This document shows, piece after piece, positions 15,867 to 21,622 of a stretch of 29,599 nt of DNA; position 1 is the first letter of the stretch; each line of letters begins with the position of its first letter. The notes under the pieces are model-generated. The model saw nothing but the letters and a program-made list of their open reading frames with translations. It was not told the origin of the DNA and made no database searches. A program made the translations under genes and the position numbers. Source of the stretch: a virus; the IMG/VR virus record IMGVR_UViG_3300029893_000051, positions 1 to 29,599 of that record; one strand, written 5' to 3'.

Positions 15867-15948
15867 CGCCCTCCTCTTGGTCTTCTCGGTGGCACGGGAG
15901 TCTTAGAGGAGGGCGCTCACATTTCCTGCTCTTGGAAGCGAGCGCCCT
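15867..15948 (-). promoter_or_regulatory. Leader with two mutually exclusive stems, one hiding the ribosome site
   Basis: On the minus-strand transcript, stem P1 pairs 15948-15940 with 15918-15910 (9 bp, AGGGCGCTC/GAGCGCCCT). Stem P2 pairs 15915-15905 with 15877-15867 (11 bp, CGCCCTCCTCT/AGAGGAGGGCG). They share 15910-15915 and so cannot coexist. The 3' arm of P2 contains the GAGGAGG site of the DUF6941-like gene starting at 15860. P1 therefore frees the site and P2 hides it. Pairings are perfect; the regulatory meaning is inferred. Confidence 0.6.
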
Positions 15949-15959
15949 TTAATGCCACT
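15941..15959. repeat. Imperfect 19-bp direct repeat, right copy
   Basis: Right partner of 15321-15339 (17 of 19 identical). Bases 15941-15948 also form most of one arm of stem P1 in the antisense leader. The repeats could be scars of insertion of the intervening segment, or duplicated regulatory elements. Confidence 0.5.
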
Positions 15960-15975
15960 CTGGACGGCAGAGAAT

Positions 15976-16006
15976 TGGAGCCCCAAGTCGAAAGACCGGG
16001 GCTCCA
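15976..16006. terminator. Strong hairpin, possible terminator or leader structure
   Basis: Perfect 9-bp stem TGGAGCCCC/GGGGCTCCA with a 13-base loop. There is no T tract on the plus side and only AATTCT on the minus side, so termination is uncertain. It lies just upstream of the ribosome site of the 64-aa gene and between it and the antisense DUF6941 leader, so it may insulate the two. Confidence 0.4.
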
Positions 16007-16023
16007 GATGTAGGAGGATCGCC

Positions 16024-16218
16024 ATGGAGGCCAACGAAACCAGGAACGTGCCGATGGGGTACAAGAGAGACCGGTACGGTGTATACGTCCCCACCGGCGG
16101 CGTCGCGCCAATTGACGACGTCGGTCATCACGTAGCGTCCCCGGTCACACGAATCACCGAACTGGAATCACGTGTTCAAACCCTGGAGGCTATCGTCGAG
16201 CGGGGAGTCGAGAAGTAG
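16024..16218 (+). CDS. Small hypothetical protein with C-terminal coiled coil
   Basis: 64 aa; ATG 16024 chosen because TAGGAGGATC is directly upstream, although the frame opens earlier. First half: MEANETRNVPMGYKRDRYGV, YVPTGGVAPIDDVGHHVASP. Second half is a short heptad-type helix (VTRITELESRVQTLEAIVER). Similar short proteins with a Gly/Pro head and coiled-coil tail occur near phage tail fibre genes. No function can be assigned. Its 3' end overlaps the 3' end of the antisense zinc-ribbon gene. Confidence 0.62.
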   Translation: MEANETRNVPMGYKRDRYGVYVPTGGVAPIDDVGHHVASPVTRITELESRVQTLEAIVERGVEK

Positions 16219-16539
16219 TAGGTGTATCTCGAAGAGGGACACCTGGCCGCAGTGATTGCAGATTAGCACGAGGCAGAGCAAGACCGGGGCGCCATCGTAG
16301 AGCGACTTGGTACGGTCGGGGCTAACGAGACCTAAAGGCTCGGGAAGTATGCTCCATCGCCGACGACCACAGTATTGGCATGTTCTGTTGTCGGTTCGTC
16401 GTTGAAGATTGCGAATCGCGGCTTTGATCTCGTCCTCGGAAAACTTGGGCAGTTTACTCGCCTCCCGTTGTGAATTGTGCGACTGGACACCGCGCGATTC
16501 GAGTGATTGGGAGGCGTTTCCTTTTGGAGGACCGGCCAC
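16168..16539 (-). CDS. Zinc-ribbon protein (antisense to tail genes)
   Basis: Up to 123 aa from GTG 16539. The core is a two-pair zinc ribbon: C-Q-Y-C-G-R at about residue 54 and C-N-H-C-G at about 93, separated by ~36 residues with a Trp (RRRWSILPEP) and hydrophobic strands (APVLLCLVLICNHCG), as in short bacterial zinc-ribbon proteins of unknown role. GTG 16539 lacks a ribosome site; a CTG at 16452 has GGGAGG 8 bases upstream and would give a ~95-aa protein starting LPKFSEDEIKAAIRNLQRRT, which looks more natural. The start is therefore open. Like the DUF6941-like gene, it points against the late genes. Confidence 0.68.
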   Translation of the reverse strand: MAGPPKGNASQSLESRGVQSHNSQREASKLPKFSEDEIKAAIRNLQRRTDNRTCQYCGRRRWSILPEPLGLVSPDRTKSLYDGAPVLLCLVLICNHCGQVSLFEIHLLLLDSPLDDSLQGLNT

Positions 16540-16547
16540 AGGCCGGT
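16531..16547. other. Perfect hairpin near the recombinase leader
   Basis: ACCGGCC/GGCCGGT with a 3-base loop, no T tract following. It lies between the antisense zinc-ribbon gene (covering its GTG 16539) and the leader of the recombinase. It could be a structural boundary; nothing more can be said. Confidence 0.35.
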
Positions 16548-16593
16548 TGAATCTATTCGGTGGAGGCTAGGGAACTCGAGCCCGAAAAGCCCT

Positions 16594-16648
16594 CTCCCAG
16601 GGGCCTGCCTCCCCACATAAACCTGGGAGGCAACTATGGGAGGTTGCC
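16594..16648 (+). promoter_or_regulatory. Recombinase leader with three competing stems
   Basis: Three pairings use overlapping bases: S1 CTCCCAGG (16594-16601) with CCTGGGAG (16622-16629); S2 TGCCTCCC (16606-16613) with GGGAGGCA (16625-16632); S3 GGCAAC (16629-16634) with GTTGCC (16643-16648). S1 and S2 cover the GGGAGG at 16625-16630 serving ATG 16636. S3 places ATG 16636 and the second GGGAGG (16638-16643, for ATG 16654) in its loop and arm. Translation may depend on which stem forms. Confidence 0.45.
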
Positions 16649-17781
16649 GACAAATGAATACGCCCGAAGTGTCCCGCGTCGTGCCGATCCATCGGCAGGG
16701 CGTGGACGAACTCGCGTCTCTTTTTGAGGCGGTCCTGTTCGCCAGCGGCCGTTCGCTCACTCTTGAGCGGCTGGCCGAGACGGCCGGAATCGAGATGCCG
16801 CAGGCGAGACGCGTGTTGGAAGTGCTCCGCGGTCATGGCGACCAGCGGGGCATTTGTGTTTCCTGGGACGGCCGCCAGGTGAGCCTGACGGTGAATCCCC
16901 GGTTCGCCGGCGCCGTGTACGAGGCGTCCCGGACGGACGTCCAGCGGAGTCTCGACCTGATCGAAGAGTACCTGAGCGTCCAGAAGCAAAGGGGGCGCCG
17001 GGCCGACACGCTCCGGTCGTACGGCCTCTTCCTCCGTCGCTTCGTCCGGGAGGTTGGGCGTCCGGTCGACGAGGTCAGCACTCAGGACGTCCGGCGCTTT
17101 CTGGCCGCCGAGGAGCGGAAGGGGAACGGGCTCTCGACGATTGCCTCGAAGATCCATCAGCTCTCGTCGCTCTACAAGTGGATGGAGCGCGAGGAGCTGA
17201 TCGACAAGAGCCCCATGCGAAAGATCGACGCGCCCCGGCTCGGTAAGCGGCCGCCGCGCTACCTCACCCACGAGGAAATCGAGCAGGTGCGAGACGTCGC
17301 CAAAGGGATGGACCGGCTGCTCTTCGAGGTGCTCTACAGCTCGGCGATCCGGGTGAGCGAAGCCGTCAAGCTCGATTGGAGCGACGTCGACCTGAACGCG
17401 AAGAGTCTCATCGTTCGGGACGGCAAGGGCGGGAAGTCCCGGCAGACGCTCTTCTCGACTCGGGCCGTGCTGCTCCTCCGGCGCTACCAGGAGAAGCGCC
17501 AGGACACGAACCCGTGGGTGTTCCAATCGCAGTTTCGACAGCGCATGTCGAAGAACAGCATCGAGCGGCGCATGCGGATCCTGGGAGAGAAGGCGGGGCT
17601 CAGAGGGCGGCTTACCCCGCACCGGCTCCGCCACAGCGCGGCGAAGCATTTACGGGACGCCGGGATGCCGGCGGACGTCCTGCAGGCGCTGCTCGGGCAC
17701 GAAGATATCCGCACGACCCAAGGCTACAGCGGCCTGCCGGTCCAGGAGATCGGGCAGTATTACCGGGCCGTGTTCCCGTAA
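16636..17781 (+). CDS. Tyrosine recombinase (XerC/D-like) with N-terminal ScpB-like winged helix
   Basis: 381 aa from ATG 16636 (GGGAGG 5 bases upstream) or 375 aa from ATG 16654. Residues ~24-100 resemble the first winged helix of segregation protein ScpB: LFEAVLFASGRSLTLERLAE, a second helix, RGICVSW, then a QVSLTVNPRFAGAVYEA wing. Residues ~105-195 are the SAM-like core-binding domain (SLDLIEEYLSVQKQRGRRAD). Residues ~215-381 are the catalytic domain with a full set of residues: Arg in SAIRVSEAVKL, Lys in DGKGGKSRQT, H-x-x-R in LTPHRLRHSAAKHL, His in LLGHEDIRTT, and Tyr in TTQGYSGL. It should be active. The gene lies between fibre and hub genes, not in the lysogeny module, which has its own serine recombinase. 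Xer recombinases and ScpB both act in chromosome segregation; the fusion is unusual. Confidence 0.88.
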   Translation: MGGCRQMNTPEVSRVVPIHRQGVDELASLFEAVLFASGRSLTLERLAETAGIEMPQARRVLEVLRGHGDQRGICVSWDGRQVSLTVNPRFAGAVYEASRTDVQRSLDLIEEYLSVQKQRGRRADTLRSYGLFLRRFVREVGRPVDEVSTQDVRRFLAAEERKGNGLSTIASKIHQLSSLYKWMEREELIDKSPMRKIDAPRLGKRPPRYLTHEEIEQVRDVAKGMDRLLFEVLYSSAIRVSEAVKLDWSDVDLNAKSLIVRDGKGGKSRQTLFSTRAVLLLRRYQEKRQDTNPWVFQSQFRQRMSKNSIERRMRILGEKAGLRGRLTPHRLRHSAAKHLRDAGMPADVLQALLGHEDIRTTQGYSGLPVQEIGQYYRAVFP

Positions 17782-17786
17782 CAAGA

Positions 17787-17805
17787 AGCTATTTGGCGCG
17801 AAATA
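17787..17805. other. Dyad directly after the tyrosine recombinase, candidate core site
   Basis: TATTT (17790-17794) and AAATA (17801-17805) form an inverted pair around the six bases GGCGCG, six bases after the recombinase stop. Arms around a 6-base centre recall tyrosine-recombinase core sites, but the dif consensus is not matched. AGCTATTTG (17787-17795) is shared with the palindrome at 15133-15145. This is a weak candidate. Confidence 0.25.
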
Positions 17806-17807
17806 CT

Positions 17808-17834
17808 GAGCCGTCCCGACCGGGGCGGCTCTTT
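17808..17834 (+). terminator. Intrinsic terminator after the tyrosine recombinase
   Basis: Ten-pair stem (GAGCCGTCCC with GGGGCGGCTC, one G-U pair) with a GACC loop, followed by CTTT. It closes the accessory cassette; the hub gene begins 23 bases downstream and so may need its own promoter or read-through. Confidence 0.78.
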
Positions 17835-17856
17835 GCATGCCGGAGGGAGACCCGTC

Positions 17857-19896
17857 GTGAGAGGTACTGCCGAGACCATCTCTACCCTGACGCGCGTGGG
17901 GATGGCGGCTCAATCACAATCGATCACCAGCCTCCCCAAGGTGCTTCAGGCGCCTCTCTACGCGGTCCACGCCCGCGTCTACGCCAAAGACGGCGAGGGG
18001 AAGTGGCGCGCGCTCCACGACCTGGAGGACTGGGACTGGGTCGATTCCGTCGAGTACGGCGAGGATCTCGACATGCCCGTGAGCCAGGCGACTGTGACGC
18101 TCTTCCGGTCGATCTACGACATGCACCTCTCGCCGCTCGTCGAGGCCTCGAAGCTGAACCGGACCGCAGCCGACGCGTATGCGCCGATCCTCGATCTCGG
18201 CCGCGAGGTCATCATCGAGACGATCACCGGCACCGAGGAGGACGCGCGCTACTCGAGCAACCCCCTGGCCGTCTCCAACGAGACCGTCGAGGCGTACCAG
18301 AACCTCTCGCCGGCGGACATGCTGGCCGACAACCCGCCCGAGTTCGTGTTCAGCGGCACCGTCGAGGACATCGATTGGGCCGACCGAGTCGTCCTCACCG
18401 TCGACGACGATGCGGCGATCGTGCGGGACACGTTCATCGAGACCGAGAGGGAGTACGGGAACGACGACCTGACCGTCCTGGCCGAGACGGTCATGCAGCA
18501 GATCCTCGACGACAACGTCGGCGGGATCACGCTTCGGACGCCCGAGTCGAGCGCATTCGCCATTCGGCAATATGTCCAGGTGAAGGAGCCCACCCTCACC
18601 GCGCTTCGTACGATCGCCCTGCAAAAGGCCTGGGACGCCCGGATGAAGTGGACCCAGTCCCGCCGCGGCTTCGACCTCACGTTCTATAAGCCCGACAGGG
18701 CGAAGTCGGCGCCCGACTACACGTTCGGGCCCGACGAGTACGGGCAGCCGACGCGCCTCAATATGAGCAGGCGCGCCATCAGGAACGCGGTGAGCGTGCC
18801 CTACACGGACTCCGCGACGGGCGACCGGCTGACCGTCGAGGAGACGGATGCGGCGTCGATCACGAAGTACGGGCGGCGCTGGATGCAGCTCGCAGAGGCT
18901 GCGACGAGCCAGATCGACACCGAGGCCGAGGCCCGGGCGATGGCCCAAGGCGCGCTCGATCTCGCCGAGCCGAAGGCGGAGATGGAGATCCCGGTGCGCT
19001 ACTTCGCCTTCGCGGAGCTCGGCGACCTGTACAGGTTCAAGGCGAACAGCGACCACTTCGACACGGACCAGGACCTCGCCGTCGTGGCCATCCGTCACAC
19101 GCTTTTCGGCTCGAACTCGGAGGGCGAGGATCAGACGATCTTCGTCGTGCGGGGCAAGCCGGCCGGCGCGTACGAGGATTGGCTCGAGCGAATGGCCGGG
19201 CCGGGGATTGCCGCGTCAGCGCCGGAGCTCGGCGTGACAGCGCCTTGGGTGAACAATCGGCGGGAGAAGGCGCACAACGCCGATCTAGTCGAGGGTGTCC
19301 AGCTTGCCCTCGTCGACCATTTCTACAGCTTCGACCCGCTATCGGTCTGGAGCGTAACCGGCAACGTAACACACGACAACTCGACGCACATCCAGCAGCT
19401 CTACACGGAGGCCAGTGGCTCGACCAACGACGGCGGGTTGAAGGCGAAAGTGAGCGTGCGAATCTCAGACCAGCCCTACACGTTGATCTGGAGGGCGAAG
19501 ACGAGTACGTGGGTTGCTCTCGGCTCGACTTCGCTCATTTGCCGTTGGGGAGCCCAGGTCGCGACGGGGTATCTGATGCCCGGAGGCTTCCCGTGGTTCT
19601 GGGTCGAGTTCGGGACCAACGCGAATACGATCTCCTTCTTGAGCGGCGACGACACAAGTTCTGAGACGACCGACAACATCGCCGTCGACCCGAGAGAGTG
19701 GCACGTCTACCGGTTCGAGTTCCTGAGCGCGAGCGAACTTAGGCTCTACGTGGACAATGTTCTCAAGGCTACGCACACGACACGCGTGCCCGATTTTCAT
19801 TTGGCTCCTCGCGCCTTCATCCAGTCGAGCGGCGGGGTGACGGCCGCTACGCTCTACCTGGACTACGTGAAACTGTTCCACAACTCGGAACTCTAA
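17857..19896 (+). CDS. Tail hub / tail-associated protein with lectin-like C-terminus
   Basis: 679 aa; GTG 17857 with GGAGGGA ~8 bases upstream. Residues ~35-460 look like a gp27/Tal-type hub: VHARVYAKDGEGKWRALHDL and VDSVEYGEDLDMPVSQATVT, a helix-rich middle (AETVMQQILDDNVGGITLRT, RTIALQKAWDARMKWTQSRR), then the returning beta region (YFAFAELGDLYRFKANSDHF) typical of hub proteins. Residues ~495-679 form a LamG/concanavalin-like sandwich (FSFDPLSVWSV-type opening at HFYSFDPLSVWSVTGNVTHD; DPREWHVYRFEFLSASELRL; YVDNVLKATHTTRVPDF). The C-terminal part probably touches a cell-surface glycan. In most siphophages this gene follows Dit directly; here fibre genes and the recombinase cassette intervene. 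Confidence 0.8.
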   Translation: MRGTAETISTLTRVGMAAQSQSITSLPKVLQAPLYAVHARVYAKDGEGKWRALHDLEDWDWVDSVEYGEDLDMPVSQATVTLFRSIYDMHLSPLVEASKLNRTAADAYAPILDLGREVIIETITGTEEDARYSSNPLAVSNETVEAYQNLSPADMLADNPPEFVFSGTVEDIDWADRVVLTVDDDAAIVRDTFIETEREYGNDDLTVLAETVMQQILDDNVGGITLRTPESSAFAIRQYVQVKEPTLTALRTIALQKAWDARMKWTQSRRGFDLTFYKPDRAKSAPDYTFGPDEYGQPTRLNMSRRAIRNAVSVPYTDSATGDRLTVEETDAASITKYGRRWMQLAEAATSQIDTEAEARAMAQGALDLAEPKAEMEIPVRYFAFAELGDLYRFKANSDHFDTDQDLAVVAIRHTLFGSNSEGEDQTIFVVRGKPAGAYEDWLERMAGPGIAASAPELGVTAPWVNNRREKAHNADLVEGVQLALVDHFYSFDPLSVWSVTGNVTHDNSTHIQQLYTEASGSTNDGGLKAKVSVRISDQPYTLIWRAKTSTWVALGSTSLICRWGAQVATGYLMPGGFPWFWVEFGTNANTISFLSGDDTSSETTDNIAVDPREWHVYRFEFLSASELRLYVDNVLKATHTTRVPDFHLAPRAFIQSSGGVTAATLYLDYVKLFHNSEL

Positions 19897-19925
19897 GATG
19901 AGGAAGTAGTGGCGAGAGTCGACGT

Positions 19926-19948
19926 AACGGCCCTTCGGGCCGTTTTTT
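19926..19948 (+). terminator. Intrinsic terminator after the tail genes
   Basis: ACGGCCC/GGGCCGT stem with a TTC loop (TTCG-type turn), followed by six T. Ends the tail operon ahead of the lysis genes. Confidence 0.9.
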
Positions 19949-19975
19949 CATGTCTGGGACGGGGAGTGAGACGAC

Positions 19976-20242
19976 GTGAGCATGAGCCATGAAGACCGAC
20001 AATGGTTGGAGGGGCGCATCCGGGACCTGCGCGACGGCGTCTGCCAGGATGTGCGCGACATGGAGAGCCGGATCGTGCACCAGATCGAGGGTCTTAAATC
20101 GGACCACACCCACCGGCTGAACGATCACGCCAACCGCATCCGCGCTTTGGAGATCAGCCGCGGGTACATCGCCGGAATCGGCGCCGGCATCGGTTTCGCA
20201 TTGAGCTGGCTCAGGGACGTCGTCATGGGAGGGAGGCAGTGA
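19976..20242 (+). CDS. XhlA/holin-type coiled-coil membrane protein
   Basis: 88 aa from GTG 19976 (or 86 from ATG 19982), GGGGAGTGAG upstream. Residues ~5-60 form an amphipathic coiled coil (DRQWLEGRIRDLRDGVCQDV, RLNDHANRIRALEISRG); residues ~62-82 form one membrane segment (YIAGIGAGIGFALSWLRDVV). This coiled-coil plus single C-terminal TM layout is that of the XhlA/haemolysin-type lysis accessory proteins. It is the first gene of the lysis block and is followed after 4 bases by the endolysin, supporting a role in endolysin release. Confidence 0.75.
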   Translation: MSMSHEDRQWLEGRIRDLRDGVCQDVRDMESRIVHQIEGLKSDHTHRLNDHANRIRALEISRGYIAGIGAGIGFALSWLRDVVMGGRQ

Positions 20243-20246
20243 GTCA

Positions 20247-20639
20247 ATGCAGCTAACAGAGCACTTCCACGCCAACGAGTTTCGCTGCAAGTGCCGAGCC
20301 AAAAAGCTCGACGTCGACGACATCTGGTGCCATGGCGAGGTCTGGGTGCATCACGAGCTCGTCATCCTCCTCGAGACGCTCCGGCAGCGGCTTCAGAAGC
20401 CCATTACTGTGTTGAGCGGCTGTCGGTGTCCCGCCTACAACCGCTTCGTCGGCGGCGCCCGAATGAGCCAGCACAAGCGAGGCACCGCGGCCGACATCAG
20501 CGTGAAAGGGGTCACGCCCGTCGAGGTGGCTCTCGAGGCACAGAAGGTCGGGTTTCGAGGGATCAAGGTGTATCCGACCTTCACCCACGTTGACATCCGA
20601 GAAGGGAACGTGTGGCATGTCATCCCGCAGCGCACGTGA
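20247..20639 (+). CDS. Endolysin, peptidase M15 family
   Basis: 130 aa, ATG 20247, GGGAGG upstream. Probable zinc carboxypeptidase/endopeptidase cutting the peptide part of peptidoglycan. Family motifs are intact: LTEHFHANEFRCKCRAKK at the N-terminus, TVLSGCRCPAYNRFVGGARM, the zinc motif SQHKRGTAADI (His and Asp ligands), and FTHVDIREG with the second His. No signal peptide or separate wall-binding domain, so it should need a holin to cross the membrane. The next gene starts inside its 3' end in another frame. Confidence 0.93.
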   Translation: MQLTEHFHANEFRCKCRAKKLDVDDIWCHGEVWVHHELVILLETLRQRLQKPITVLSGCRCPAYNRFVGGARMSQHKRGTAADISVKGVTPVEVALEAQKVGFRGIKVYPTFTHVDIREGNVWHVIPQRT

Positions 20640-20946
20640 GGGTGCGAGAACCGCCTTCATCGGCGCCGTCGTTCTGGCCGCTCTGATTGGAGCGGCCGTT
20701 TTCATTCCCGCCTCCGCTCTCGCGCCGGCGTCGACGGGCGTCATCATCCGGCGCGTCACCGAGGCGACGGTCGTCGACGTCGAGGAGATCGGTGCGGCGC
20801 AGACCCAGCAGCTCGGCATCCCGGTCGCCGCGGCCTACGTCACGTTCTCCGACGGACGGCGGTTCCTGGCCGTCGGCGTCTGGACGGGGCAGGGGTGGGA
20901 CCTGGCGCACATCCCGCTGACGTCCGCGAAGGGTGGTGATCCGTAG
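20617..20946 (+). CDS. Membrane-anchored small protein of the lysis block
   Basis: 109 aa; ATG 20617 overlaps the endolysin end by 23 bases, GAAGGGA upstream. Residues ~14-38 form one membrane segment or uncleaved signal (AFIGAVVLAALIGAAVFIPA), followed by ~70 residues of probable extracytoplasmic beta structure (VIIRRVTEATVVDVEEIGAA, AAAYVTFSDGRRFLAVGVWT). There is no lipobox. Embedding inside the endolysin recalls spanin genes, but the sequence does not look like an i-spanin (no periplasmic coiled coil). Role unknown. Confidence 0.7.
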   Translation: MSSRSAREGARTAFIGAVVLAALIGAAVFIPASALAPASTGVIIRRVTEATVVDVEEIGAAQTQQLGIPVAAAYVTFSDGRRFLAVGVWTGQGWDLAHIPLTSAKGGDP

Positions 20947-21029
20947 TGGACGTCTACGACGTGATCGCCGGCGTGATCTCTGTCGGTGTTCTGGCGGTGG
21001 CCATCTGGATCGTGGCCTCGATCATGTGA
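20946..21029 (+). CDS. 27-residue single-pass membrane peptide
   Basis: GTG 20946 overlaps the preceding stop (TAGTG), with GGTGGTGAT upstream. The product, MDVYDVIAGVISVGVLAVAI followed by WIVASIM, is almost entirely one membrane helix. Size, composition and location between endolysin and LLH holin suggest a holin-like or holin-modulating peptide. The start/stop coupling makes translation likely, but small size keeps confidence moderate. Confidence 0.55.
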   Translation: MDVYDVIAGVISVGVLAVAIWIVASIM

Positions 21030-21043
21030 GAGGAGAATGACAC

Positions 21044-21490
21044 GTGGAATGGCTCAAGGAAACGCTCACGAGCGCCGTGCTCGAGGTGTTGGCGGCGGTC
21101 TTGCTCGCCGCGCTGTCGCTCGCGTCGGCTTACGCCATCACCTACATCAAACGTGCTCAGGCCAGGCTGGAGGAGCAGACCCGATCGGACGTCCTCGACC
21201 GCACGATCGCCCGGGCGGCGGCGCTTGCCGAATCGACCGTTCTCTCGTTCGAGAGCCGGTTCGCCAAGGCGATCCGGGCGGCGATCGCCGACGGGACAGC
21301 GACCCGCGAAGAGCTCGTGGCACTTGGCGAACAGGCAGTGAAAGACGTACTCGCACACCTGGGGACCGAGGGCGAGAAGGTGCTACAGGAAGCGGTCGGC
21401 GATGCCAGGGACTTCGTACGGGACCTCGTAGAGGCGGAGGTCGAACGTCTCAAACGGCGTCTGCCGGAGGCGGCCGCAAAAAACTCCTGA
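21044..21490 (+). CDS. LLH-type phage holin
   Basis: 148 aa, GTG 21044, AGGAGA upstream. One N-terminal membrane helix (AVLEVLAAVLLAALSLASAY) followed by a charged segment (ITYIKRAQARLEEQTRSDVL) and a long amphipathic C-terminal region (ALAESTVLSFESRFAKAIRA, LVEAEVERLKRRLPEA). This is the layout of the LLH family (Phage_holin_6_1), in which the N-terminal helix makes the membrane lesion. It closes the lysis block and is followed by a terminator. Confidence 0.85.
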   Translation: MEWLKETLTSAVLEVLAAVLLAALSLASAYAITYIKRAQARLEEQTRSDVLDRTIARAAALAESTVLSFESRFAKAIRAAIADGTATREELVALGEQAVKDVLAHLGTEGEKVLQEAVGDARDFVRDLVEAEVERLKRRLPEAAAKNS

Positions 21491-21491
21491 C

Positions 21492-21525
21492 GCCCGGGTG
21501 GCTACTACAGACCCCGGGCTTTCTT
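21492..21525 (+). terminator. Intrinsic terminator after the holin
   Basis: GCCCGGG (21492-21498) pairs with CCCGGGC (21513-21519), followed by TTTCTT. Ends the late operon. Confidence 0.8.
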
Positions 21526-21551
21526 GCGCCGCTCAAGCCGCTCGTCACAGG

Positions 21552-21589
21552 GCGCGCCGACACGGCCGACCAGCCGCACGTCGGCGCGC
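21552..21589 (+). other. Stable hairpin upstream of the exported-protein gene
   Basis: GCGCGCCGAC-type 10-bp stem: 21552-21561 with 21580-21589 (GTCGGCGCGC), 18-base loop, followed by TCTTG. It may be a second terminator or a 5' leader structure ~12 bases ahead of the AAGAAGGAGG site for GTG 21623. Confidence 0.45.
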
Positions 21590-21622
21590 TCTTGCGCGCT
21601 CGAAGAAGGAGGTAATTATCGC

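Noticed and set aside
15602-16111. Plus- and minus-strand frames overlapping the DUF6941-like gene and its leader
   Set aside because: Arg/Ser-rich shadows without ribosome sites; the antisense gene has a paralogue and a good site.
17376-19098. Long alternative frames on both strands over the recombinase end and hub gene
   Set aside because: Overlap strongly supported genes and contain only Arg/Pro/Gly-rich sequence.
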